Shown in pieces: positions 1-7,500 of a stretch of DNA of 13,288 nt. The notes beneath the pieces were generated by a model, which searched no databases, had not been told where the DNA came from, and saw only the letters and a program-made list of their open reading frames with translations. Source of the stretch: Clostridia bacterium (GTDB taxonomy: Bacteria; Bacillota; Clostridia; Christensenellales; Aristaeellaceae). Within the stretch, counting starts at the first letter, position 1. Each line of letters starts with the position of its first letter. The DNA is taken from the NCBI GenBank assembly GCA_009776385.1, contig WRFT01000022.1, positions 1 to 13,288 of the forward strand. The letters run 5' to 3'. The position numbers were made by a program, and so were the translations under genes.

Positions 1-801
1 GCCGTGGTCGTATGCGAAGACCCCGCCGGTATGGGTGAGTATAATCCGGCTTTATCCGGCGATATCCATGTACCCGCTACACACATGGATTACTTCATAA
101 ATAAGCTGTCCACCACCATCACCCGTAAAACCGTAACCGGCGACCGCACCGCGTCTATTATCGGAGAACGCGCCGCCAAGGAACTGCGTCCCGGACAAAT
201 TGTCAACATAGGCATCGGCATCCCCGAATCGGTGGGCATATACGCTTCAAAGCAAGGAATACTAAAGGATATCCATATTACGGTGGAAGCGGGCGGCGTC
301 GGAGGGCTTCCTGCGCCCGGCGTCGCTTTCGGCGCGACCATCGGCGCGGATATGATTTGTGACATGGCGACGCAATTCGATTTCTATGACGGAGGCGGGT
401 TGGATATATGCTTCTTGGGCGGTTTGGAAGCGGACTCCCATGGGAATGTCAACGCGCACCAACTGGAAGACGGCTATATTGGTATCGGCGGGTTCGCTAA
501 TATTACCCATGCCACCAAGACCATTGTATTTTGCATCAGTTTTAATACAAAGGGGCTGGCGGTGATAAAAGAAAACGGAAACATACGCATCACACACGAA
601 GGCGTCATTCCTAAGTTTAAAAAGGAGGTTTCCGCCATCAGCTTTTCGGGTAAAAACGCGATTAAAAAGGGCCAACGCGTGTTGTATGTAACGGAACGCT
701 GCGTGTTTGAGCTGACCGAGACAGGGCTTCGCTTGAAAGAAGTATATCCAGGTATTGACGAGTATGCGCATATACGCGGCATGCTGGACTTTGAATGTTG
801 A
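1..801 (+). CDS. Acyl-CoA:acetate/3-ketoacid CoA-transferase, Pct/YdiF family (5' truncated)
   Basis: Family I CoA-transferases of this type move CoA between a short-chain acyl-CoA and a free acid such as acetate or propionate, in the cytoplasm, through a glutamyl-CoA thioester. The frame is open to the left edge, so the first in-window GTG (position 4) is probably internal. About 266 residues are seen, against about 520 for the family, so this is the C-terminal half. Counting from that GTG, the likely catalytic Glu is E95 in TVEAGGVGGLP, followed by FGATIGADMICD, the family's FDFYDGGGLDICFLGG stretch (near 125-140), and a C-terminal YVTERCVFEL motif (near 226-235) with PGID. These match what I recall of Clostridium propionicum Pct. 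The substrate cannot be set from the sequence. The acetyltransferase gene starts 64 bases downstream on the same strand with no clear terminator between, so co-transcription is possible. Confidence 0.9.
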   Translation, partial: AVVVCEDPAGMGEYNPALSGDIHVPATHMDYFINKLSTTITRKTVTGDRTASIIGERAAKELRPGQIVNIGIGIPESVGIYASKQGILKDIHITVEAGGVGGLPAPGVAFGATIGADMICDMATQFDFYDGGGLDICFLGGLEADSHGNVNAHQLEDGYIGIGGFANITHATKTIVFCISFNTKGLAVIKENGNIRITHEGVIPKFKKEVSAISFSGKNAIKKGQRVLYVTERCVFELTETGLRLKEVYPGIDEYAHIRGMLDFEC

Positions 802-865
802 TGTTAGGTAAATGCGCGGCATACAAAGCGGGAATACGGAAATAAGCGATTAGGAGAAAAAACAA

Positions 866-1390
866 GTGCTAACCATTAAAACAGCCGAAATAAACGATTA
901 CCCGGTAACGGAACGTTTTTATACCGATTTGATTGAATCGATGCGTGACGCCGAGTTTAAGCCCGATTGGGTAATGGGCATATATCCGACAGAACAGCTC
1001 CTTCGTCAAGCAATACAGGAACAAACGCTGTATTTGGCTTACCAGCAAGGCACCCTCGTCGGCGCTATGGTCATGAATGATAACTGCGAACCTGAATACG
1101 AAAAAGTAAACTGGCTGACGGATTGCACAAAAAACGAAGTCAGGTATATACATCTGCTGGGCGTATCACCGGCATACCACGGCAAAGGCATTGCCAAACA
1201 AATGGTAGCCTATGCCATGGAGCTTTGCAGGAAAAACAAAATAAAGTCTATCCGTCTGGATGTATTGTGCAAAAACATTCCCGCCGCGAGGCTTTATGAA
1301 TCCATGGGTTTTAGGCACATTGAAACCATCAAAATGTATTATGAAGATACGGGCCTTACGGACTTTTTGTTATACGAATTGATTTTATGA
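866..1390 (+). CDS. GNAT family N-acetyltransferase
   Basis: A 174-residue cytoplasmic protein of the Gcn5-related N-acetyltransferase fold, which transfers the acetyl group of acetyl-CoA to an amine. The acetyl-CoA pyrophosphate loop is seen at residues 100-111 (VSPAYHGKGIAK, the Q/R-x-x-G-x-G/A type with H105-G-K-G-I-A). The C-terminal motif is N137-I-P-A-A-R-L-Y-E-S-M-G-F, typical of the last strand-helix unit of the fold. Length is normal for a single-domain GNAT. The start is GTG at 866; AGGAGA at 852-857 lies 8 bases upstream and decides it. It follows the CoA-transferase by 64 bases. Its stop (1388-1390) is separated by one base from the stop of the convergent AraC-type gene. The acceptor substrate is unknown: it could be an amino acid, a peptide, a polyamine or a drug. 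Confidence 0.88.
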   Translation: MLTIKTAEINDYPVTERFYTDLIESMRDAEFKPDWVMGIYPTEQLLRQAIQEQTLYLAYQQGTLVGAMVMNDNCEPEYEKVNWLTDCTKNEVRYIHLLGVSPAYHGKGIAKQMVAYAMELCRKNKIKSIRLDVLCKNIPAARLYESMGFRHIETIKMYYEDTGLTDFLLYELIL

Positions 1391-1391
1391 G

Positions 1392-2288
1392 TTACGCGAT
1401 TCGCTTTACCGGCCGCATTTCGATATAACCCCGCCAGCCCCACGGCGCCAGCTGCATACGCGGCGCGAGCTCCGGCGCATAACGAAAGCCGTATACTTCG
1501 GGATTAAACTTATCAATAAGACGCATACAGGTGATAACAGCTTCCTCGAAATGCGCGTCCTGATAGGGTTCGCCTTGAAAAACCAGCATGTTGCATGGTT
1601 CCAATAAAATTGCATCATAATCCGTTGGTATTTGCCCCGCGTACTCAATCGGCACCTCCACACCGTGCGCGTATAAGCCGGTACCGGCAGGGCGCATATT
1701 AGCCGGCAACCATACGCCGACCGGCTCGTATAAGGCATCCTTTATACCGCTTAAGTAATCCCACGATTCGGAATTGTTGTGCTGCCCGCAGCCGACTTCC
1801 TGACAATATTCAAAATAATCTTCCGCGTTTTTACTTCTTTTTAAGATGAGCTTCCGTTCGGGCCTATGAACGATTTGGGTAAAGATGACGGCGGTGTTTT
1901 CATCCATGTTTTTTCCCTCCGGTTTTTTAACATGCCGGTCCAGGTAACGATGCGGGATGAACCAGCCTTCCGGCTGTTTAAAGCCGGCGTACTTTTTAGG
2001 TGTGATGCCAAACGTTTGTGAAAAAGCCCTGGTAAAGCCCTCGTGGCTGTCAAACGTAAAATCGAAAGCGACATCCATCACCCTTTTATTGCCTTGCCGC
2101 AGAGCATAAGCAGAATGTATCAAGCGTTGTCCGCGAATGTACTCAAACGGTGATATCCCCGTTTCCGCCTTGAACAGCCTTGTTGCGTGGTATTGTGAAA
2201 AACCCACCGCTTTGGCAATGGCGCTTACCGTGATCGGGTCTTGTAAATGCGCTTGCACATACGCTTTAATCGCTTCCGCCACACCCAC
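1392..2288 (-). CDS. AraC family transcriptional regulator with C-terminal GyrI-like effector-binding domain
   Basis: A 298-residue DNA-binding regulator with the unusual order of DNA-binding domain first. Residues 5-103 hold the two AraC helix-turn-helix units: the first around 20-40 (ITVSAIAKAVGFSQYHATRL), the second around 69-100 (VMDVAFDFTFDSHEGFTRAF), ending with the family's FGITPKKY signature. After a linker at 104-130, residues 133-298 resemble the GyrI-like/AraC effector-binding fold (YFEYCQEVGC, VGVWLP, YGFRYAPE and a C-terminal GWRGYIEMRPV). This fold binds small ligands in Rob, BmrR and similar proteins; the ligand here is unknown. The start is GTG at 2286-2288, with GGAGGTGA at 2295-2302 six bases upstream; a second in-frame GTG at codon 3 is an alternative. 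A strong internal ribosome site precedes Met128 (separate entry). It is convergent with the acetyltransferase and divergent from the BspA-like gene. Its targets cannot be read from the sequence. Confidence 0.88.
   Translation of the reverse strand: MGVAEAIKAYVQAHLQDPITVSAIAKAVGFSQYHATRLFKAETGISPFEYIRGQRLIHSAYALRQGNKRVMDVAFDFTFDSHEGFTRAFSQTFGITPKKYAGFKQPEGWFIPHRYLDRHVKKPEGKNMDENTAVIFTQIVHRPERKLILKRSKNAEDYFEYCQEVGCGQHNNSESWDYLSGIKDALYEPVGVWLPANMRPAGTGLYAHGVEVPIEYAGQIPTDYDAILLEPCNMLVFQGEPYQDAHFEEAVITCMRLIDKFNPEVYGFRYAPELAPRMQLAPWGWRGYIEMRPVKRIA
1905..1920 (-). promoter_or_regulatory. Internal Shine-Dalgarno and ATG at the domain junction of the AraC-type gene
   Basis: On the minus strand GGAGGG (1915-1920) stands 7 bases before the ATG of codon 128 (1905-1907). 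That is ideal spacing, and as good a site as that of the gene's own start. Met128 lies in the linker between the DNA-binding and GyrI-like domains, so initiation here would give a free effector domain of 171 residues. The encoded linker (KKPEGKN) could by itself produce this sequence by chance. Use in vivo is inferred, not shown. Confidence 0.45.
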
Positions 2289-2309
2289 CGCAACTCACCT
2301 CCCGTACAC

Positions 2310-2339
2310 ATTATAGTCAAAACGTCCGCGCATTTCTTG
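2310..2339 (-). promoter_or_regulatory. Candidate promoter of the AraC-type regulator
   Basis: The minus strand has a perfect TATAAT at 2310-2315. Only a weak -35 (TCAAGA, 2334-2339) lies 18 bases upstream. Transcription would start near 2303, giving a leader of about 15 bases that begins right at the Shine-Dalgarno (2295-2302). The weak -35 could fit an activator-dependent or autoregulated promoter, but no operator repeat is evident. Confidence 0.4.
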
Positions 2340-2370
2340 ATTTTAAGTGCTCAAATTTTATCTTGCCACT

Positions 2371-2400
2371 TTGTATATCTTCCTTAATACAGTATATGAT
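2371..2400 (+). promoter_or_regulatory. Candidate promoter of the BspA-like gene
   Basis: TTGTAT (2371-2376) and TATGAT (2395-2400) are 18 bases apart and fit a housekeeping sigma factor promoter. The start codon is 32 bases downstream of the -10, and AAGGAGG is at 2416-2422. An overlapping TATACT at 2400-2405 is an alternative -10 but has no good -35. The 144-base gap between divergent starts holds both this promoter and that of the regulator, with -10 boxes about 80 bases apart. Confidence 0.4.
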
Positions 2401-2432
2401 ATACTAACGAAAAAAAAGGAGGCGCAGCCGAT

Positions 2433-4307
2433 ATGCATAAAACCCATCATAATTCTATTCGCGTCAATACGCTTGTTTTCTTGTTCATCATCATACTTGC
2501 CTTGGGTCAGGCCGCTGCCTGTGCGGGGCAGGAAACCTTTGCGATAAACGGGCGCGAGGTGCTTTATTACGGTGACTATGCCTACACCCTTGAGGACGGT
2601 TTGGCTACCATTGTTTTTTGTAACAGCGGCGTGCGTGATATTGTTTTTCCGGAACGTCCCGGCACTGACGACGCCGGCGCCATACTGCCGATTATCGGGG
2701 AGGCTGTGCCGGCGGGTGAGAATGAACCTTTTATATTAACCATACCCGGCTTTCTTGACGGATTCCCGGTCGCCTTTATCGGCGATGAAGCTTTTCTTGA
2801 GACAACATACACCGATTATGCGCTTCCGGAAGGACTTATCGGTATCGGCGATTATGCCTTCGCGTTTTGCTACTATTTAAAGACCCTATCCCTGCCCGAC
2901 AGCGTCATGTCTATCGGCGACGGCGCATTCGAGTGGTGCGAAAGCCTGACGGATTTGTCGATCCCCGCCGGTGTAACAGATTTCGGTCATGCTATTGTTG
3001 CGGGTTGTGAAAGCATTGCCTTAACCGTACGTGAAAACAGCGCCGCTCATTTTTACGCGCTGGAAAACGACATACCTTTTGTTTCGGAGCCGAACGAGGC
3101 TTCTTACAAATCACTTGAGGACATACAAGCCCTTTTAAACGATTTGCTGGCAAGCAGCGGTACCTTAACGGATGAGGCTGTCAGTGATTTTATCGCGTTC
3201 GTCGCGGAAGCCGGTTATTATTTGTTCGACGATCATTGGAATGATCACGTGTTTGCCGAGGGGTTGGGAGAGGACAGCCTTATATCCCCTCGCTTCAGCG
3301 AAAGCGGTATCGGTTATGACGTACACTACAGCGCGTTACGCGCTCGGTTACAAGGCCGGTTATCGGAGGCATATGACCGTTACCTGACATTATGTGAAAA
3401 ATACTTCAGCGCATACATTGTAGACGATCTGGCGCTGATGATGACCTGGGAGGACATGGCGCATTTCTTAATAGATTGGAGTGTATTCCGCACGAGTTAT
3501 CCCCGCTTTTTGAAGGCCGAAATTGTCGATGACGACATTCGGTTTGGTTTATTCCTTTACGCGGGTTGTTTTGACTTGGTTAACACGCCTGTTATCGATG
3601 AGAACAGGCTGTCCCCGGATGTAAAGGCCAGTTATGAGATGTTTTTAAGCCATCCTTCGAGCGGTGATTGTCTTTATTATGACGATATAGCCCACTTGTA
3701 TGATATGTGGAAAACCAATGATTTTATGTATACCGAACAAGTTCAGGCTGCCATCAAAGCGCTGGAGATTATGCTGTACGGTGATGATGCGTCATGGATG
3801 GATTCAGAATCACCCGAAAGTGACATCTTTGGGGAACTTGACGGAAACACCTTCTGCTTTTCAAGCGGTGTGGGCGCTTGGTCTACGGAGATTACTTTTT
3901 CGGCGGACGGCGTTTTTGCCGGTTACTTCCACGATGCCGATATGGGTGATATCGGGGAGGGGTATCCATCGGGAACGTTGTATGAATGCCTTTTTTCCGG
4001 CCAGTTTGCGTTGGCGGAGCAATGGGACGCGTATACCTTTGTTTTAACCCTCGACACACTCAACCCGGAGGAACCCGCCGGCATTGAACGGATAAAGGAT
4101 GGGGTGAGGGTCATTACGGAGGATCCTTACGGGATAAACGGCGGCGATCTTTTTATGCTATACAGCCCGGGCAGGGAAACCGCCGATTTGCCGGAAGCAT
4201 TTATTGAATGGGTGTGTTTACCCAACGCATGGGAAACCATGCCTGAAACACTGCCCTTTTACGGGCTATTCAACATCGAGGCGGAAGCCGGTTTTTGTTC
4301 ATACTGA
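2433..4307 (+). CDS. Exported BspA-like leucine-rich-repeat surface protein with uncharacterised C-terminal domain
   Basis: A 624-residue exported protein. Residues 1-31 are a signal peptide with core LVFLFIIILALG; it ends AAAC-A, so either Cys30 is a lipidation site (a poor lipobox, no Leu at -3) or signal peptidase I cuts after ACA31. Residues about 113-200 hold treponemal/BspA-type leucine-rich repeats, with units such as FIGDEAF, IGIGDYAFAFC and SIGDGAFEWC, each followed by L-x-x-L-x-L/I-P. Such repeats mediate adhesion in BspA of Tannerella and relatives. Residues about 220-470 look mostly helical and Asp/Tyr-rich, with no domain I recognise. Residues about 472-615 form a beta-rich domain with FSSGVGAWSTEITF, GYFHDADMGDIGEGYPSG and a late YSPG motif; I recall similar segments in exported proteins of gut Clostridia but no function. 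The ATG follows AAGGAGG (2416-2422) by 10 bases. The giant CnaB gene starts 186 bases downstream on the same strand, suggesting a shared surface role. Confidence 0.85.
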   Translation: MHKTHHNSIRVNTLVFLFIIILALGQAAACAGQETFAINGREVLYYGDYAYTLEDGLATIVFCNSGVRDIVFPERPGTDDAGAILPIIGEAVPAGENEPFILTIPGFLDGFPVAFIGDEAFLETTYTDYALPEGLIGIGDYAFAFCYYLKTLSLPDSVMSIGDGAFEWCESLTDLSIPAGVTDFGHAIVAGCESIALTVRENSAAHFYALENDIPFVSEPNEASYKSLEDIQALLNDLLASSGTLTDEAVSDFIAFVAEAGYYLFDDHWNDHVFAEGLGEDSLISPRFSESGIGYDVHYSALRARLQGRLSEAYDRYLTLCEKYFSAYIVDDLALMMTWEDMAHFLIDWSVFRTSYPRFLKAEIVDDDIRFGLFLYAGCFDLVNTPVIDENRLSPDVKASYEMFLSHPSSGDCLYYDDIAHLYDMWKTNDFMYTEQVQAAIKALEIMLYGDDASWMDSESPESDIFGELDGNTFCFSSGVGAWSTEITFSADGVFAGYFHDADMGDIGEGYPSGTLYECLFSGQFALAEQWDAYTFVLTLDTLNPEEPAGIERIKDGVRVITEDPYGINGGDLFMLYSPGRETADLPEAFIEWVCLPNAWETMPETLPFYGLFNIEAEAGFCSY

Positions 4308-4493
4308 TAGCAGTTTATATACCAGTTATTCGCCATGTGTTTTTAAATAATGACTTTTTTATGCTGTTCTTTGCATTTTCTTAATATTTATCCCATAATT
4401 TATGACGTTTTTATGAAATTTCCTATTGCATAATCTCATTTGTCGTGATATGTTTTTCACATTCGCTCATTACAACAACAAGGAGAATGGAAC
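4308..4493 (+). promoter_or_regulatory. AT-rich spacer with candidate promoters for the giant surface-protein gene
   Basis: No gene is seen in these 186 bases. Two promoter-like pairs with 17-base spacing are visible: TTGCAT (4371-4376) with CATAAT (4394-4399), and TTGCAT (4426-4431) with TATGTT (4449-4454). A 14-base near repeat (4350-4363 and 4402-4415, one mismatch) brackets the first pair. No convincing terminator for the upstream gene is seen; ACTG-ATAG-CAGT just after its stop has only a 4-base stem and no T-run. Read-through from the BspA-like gene is therefore possible. Confidence 0.35.
4480..4486 (+). promoter_or_regulatory. Ribosome binding site deciding the start of the giant gene
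   Basis: AAGGAGA lies 7 bases before the ATG at 4494-4496. That ATG is immediately followed by a typical signal peptide, which fixes the start of the long open frame. Confidence 0.8.
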
Positions 4494-4577
4494 ATGCTAA
4501 ACAAGCGCTTACGAGTTGTAACAGCTTTCGTGCTTACGGTATTCATGCTGTTTTCTCATTTTTCGGATTGGTACGCC
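4494..4577 (+). other. Signal peptide of the giant surface protein
   Basis: The first 28 residues have a basic start (K4, R5, R7), a hydrophobic core from V8 to F20, and a plausible signal peptidase I site after WYA28. No lipobox cysteine is present. This implies export by the Sec route. Confidence 0.7.
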
Positions 4578-7500
4578 GTTTCGTGGGAGAATTCGGTTAC
4601 TTCACCGTCACCGAGTAAAACCACGTATGAACAAAGCACCTACCCGGATGAGTCGCTTGAAACATGTGATCCGAACGAAACAGACCCGCCCGGCGGCTTA
4701 AGCGGGACGGATGCGCCTGCCCCAACACCCTCTCACGCCCCTCATAGCACGCCCAATCAATCCTTAACGAAGCCCGACGACATACCCTCCGCTACGCCTG
4801 TCGTTACAGAATCACCGTCTCCGGAGCCAAAGCACACGGCAAGCCCGCCTATGGACAACCTTGATGCCAACCAACCCTCTGATGAAAGTAAAAATGAGCG
4901 TTATACCGATAAGGATACTTTTCAGATACGCGTGACTGTTAACGGTACGCCTCCTTCAACGGACGACGCCGGTGAATTGGGTCCGGTTCTTGAACCGCTA
5001 TGCATAGAAGCCGCGCTTGAATACCAAACAGAGGACCATACTTGGCAGATTGTCGATAAAGAGTGGGCGGCGGTGAACGGAGCGGAACGGACGGAACCGT
5101 ACGATATTCAATTTTTTATCACCGCGGGAAACCGCGCATCCGCAAGTGTATCTATGAAAAACCTGCCTGTCCGCTATGCCTACCGCGCCCGACTCATTGC
5201 CATTAACGGCATCAACGCGGACACCCTCCGGCAGTATGGCATGACAGTGGCCTATTTTGACCGGCCGCTTCTAACGCGCGTCACCCTCCGTTGGCGTGAC
5301 ATGGTAAATAAGGAAGCTGCCGATGAACCCATGCTTTTGGAAAAACCGCAAATGGACGCGGATGATGAACCTACCCTCTCGGAGGGGCCGCCTGCCCATC
5401 CGTTTATACAAGAACCAACCGGGATGGCCTCCTTTAACCTGCCTGTATTGGACAATCAACCGGAACAGTCGGACCTGTTCCCTTCTATTTTGGCGGCTTC
5501 CGCACTGTTTCAAGCGGTAGATGTAACCATCCGTTTGTATCTTAATTACTCGGATAATGACGAGGACGCGGCGGTAACGATTATCCCCTTGAGCATTAAT
5601 GATGATGAACCGGAAGTATCCCTAACCGTTCCATGTGCAGGGAACCCTTCTATATCGTATGCCATCACCTTGACTGCCGATGAAAACGATCACATCGTTT
5701 ATACTGTACGCATTAACGCGCTCTATCATATTATATCTTCTGCCGACAAAATCAGCGGGGAAGTGAACCCTGACGGAACGGTTGATGTTACCTTTAGCGC
5801 CGTTGAAAAAACCGCCCTGACTTTTAAGAAACACTGGTATGACAATAACGACGTAAGAAGCCGATACGATGTGACACTCCGTTTACAAGCCAAGCAGATA
5901 TCGAAAGAAGGAGCGGGCTGGTATGATACCGGCGATAAATATGAGCTGAACGGTGATATGCTAGAATATGATCCTTATTCCGATACCTTCTCGGATTTAC
6001 CGTTGTATGACGCGGAAGGTTATCGCTTGGCATACCGCGTTATTGAAGCGGAAAGCGACAGCGTAAACGCGAAGCTGTATATTCAGTCCCGTTTGAATAA
6101 CGGTGAAATCATCAATACCAAGAAGACTTCCTTAACGGTATACAAGGTATGGAAGGACGCCGCGACATACGGGGAAACCCGCCCGTCATTTGAAGACTGG
6201 CGTTCCGGCATACAGCTTATACGCATCGCGTATGACGACAGTATTGAAATCGTTGACGCGTTTACCGTCTCCACTTCTGATGAAACCTTAAGCACCTGGG
6301 AACTTATGATAGACAATCTTCCGGCGTACGATGAAACCGGCTATGCGTATACTTACTATATAGAGGAACAGACGGACGGCTGGAAAGATTGCGATGCCAT
6401 CGGCAGCTATGAAACCGCGCATCAAAACAAGAACGAGTTTAGGGATAAAACATCCGGCATTTATAACGGAGGGTCCTCCGTTAGTACGATGGTAAACGAT
6501 ATGGTGTTTACCTTTAAAAAAACATGGAAGGACGGTGACGGCGCCAACCGGCCGCAGCTCACGTATAAACTGTACCGCGTTATCATCGATCCTGATAATC
6601 CCGAGGGAACTGTGCCATCCATTATCACCGCCTCCCCCGTTCCAAAAATGGACACGATGATCATCCCCGGCGGGAGCGATATCGATTTTAACGAATTTAT
6701 CACCTATACGGGAGCGGGCGGCATCCAACTGCCTATGTATGACCAAGATGGGCGGCAATACCTCTACTTCGCCGTTGAAAATCTTTCCGGGAACACCGTA
6801 GATTATGTTATTGAAATCGACAATGGGGGGCCCTATTTATTTAACACAGGTGAAATTACCAACCGGAAGAAGGCGAACTATACCCCGTCTGTGCGTAAAC
6901 GCTGGTATGCCAGCGCCATACAAAGCATGGATGCGTCATGCACTTTTTCCTTGCAAAGGAATGAGGGCGTATTGAATGACGATGGGATACGCATACCGGA
7001 TTGGCAAACATGCGGCGATATGACCATTACCGGTTTTACCGCGGAAATGCTGGATAAAAGCGGCTCTTTTTCCGGTGATTACCCTAAATATGACGCTGAC
7101 GGATACCCCTATGAATACCGCGTGGTGGAAAGCGGCGCGGTTATCAACGGTGAAACGGCTGTAGGCGATTTTGAAATCGGAGGCGTTTTTTCGGCCTACG
7201 GTTATTCATTCCGTATATCTGAGGCAAACGGTGTTTTTTATAATACGCTTATCGGTGAAACATCATTCGGCGTGCGAAAAGTTTGGAGCCCCGCTTCGAC
7301 CTGGGAAAGTGAAAGCAACCCCTCTATCACCATTGAAATTCTGCAAAACGGGACTCCCTATCGATTGAATCCGGAAGACCTTCCCGTGATAGACGGAATG
7401 AGCGTCTCCGTTAATAATACAAGCATTACGCTTACGATGACGGATTTTGATAAGGAGACCGATTCACCGAACTTCACGGCTGTTTTTGATAACCTGCCCA

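Noticed and set aside
262..822. Open frame of 186 codons on the minus strand opposite the CoA-transferase
   Set aside because: It lies fully antisense to a gene with clear family motifs, shows no recognisable motif and has no convincing ribosome site; it is a coding shadow.
4308..4345. Terminator after the BspA-like gene
   Set aside because: Only a 4-base stem (ACTG/CAGT) is found next to the stop codon and it is not followed by a proper T-tract.
4685..4706. Inverted repeat CCCGC/GCGGG as a possible terminator
   Set aside because: It lies within the signal-to-linker coding region of the giant gene, has an 11-base loop and no T-run.
5280..5300. TLRWRD at residue 267 as the first strand of another CnaB domain
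   Set aside because: No Lys sits in the K-x-W position, and the next about 50 residues are an acidic, Pro-rich stretch, not Ig-like strands.
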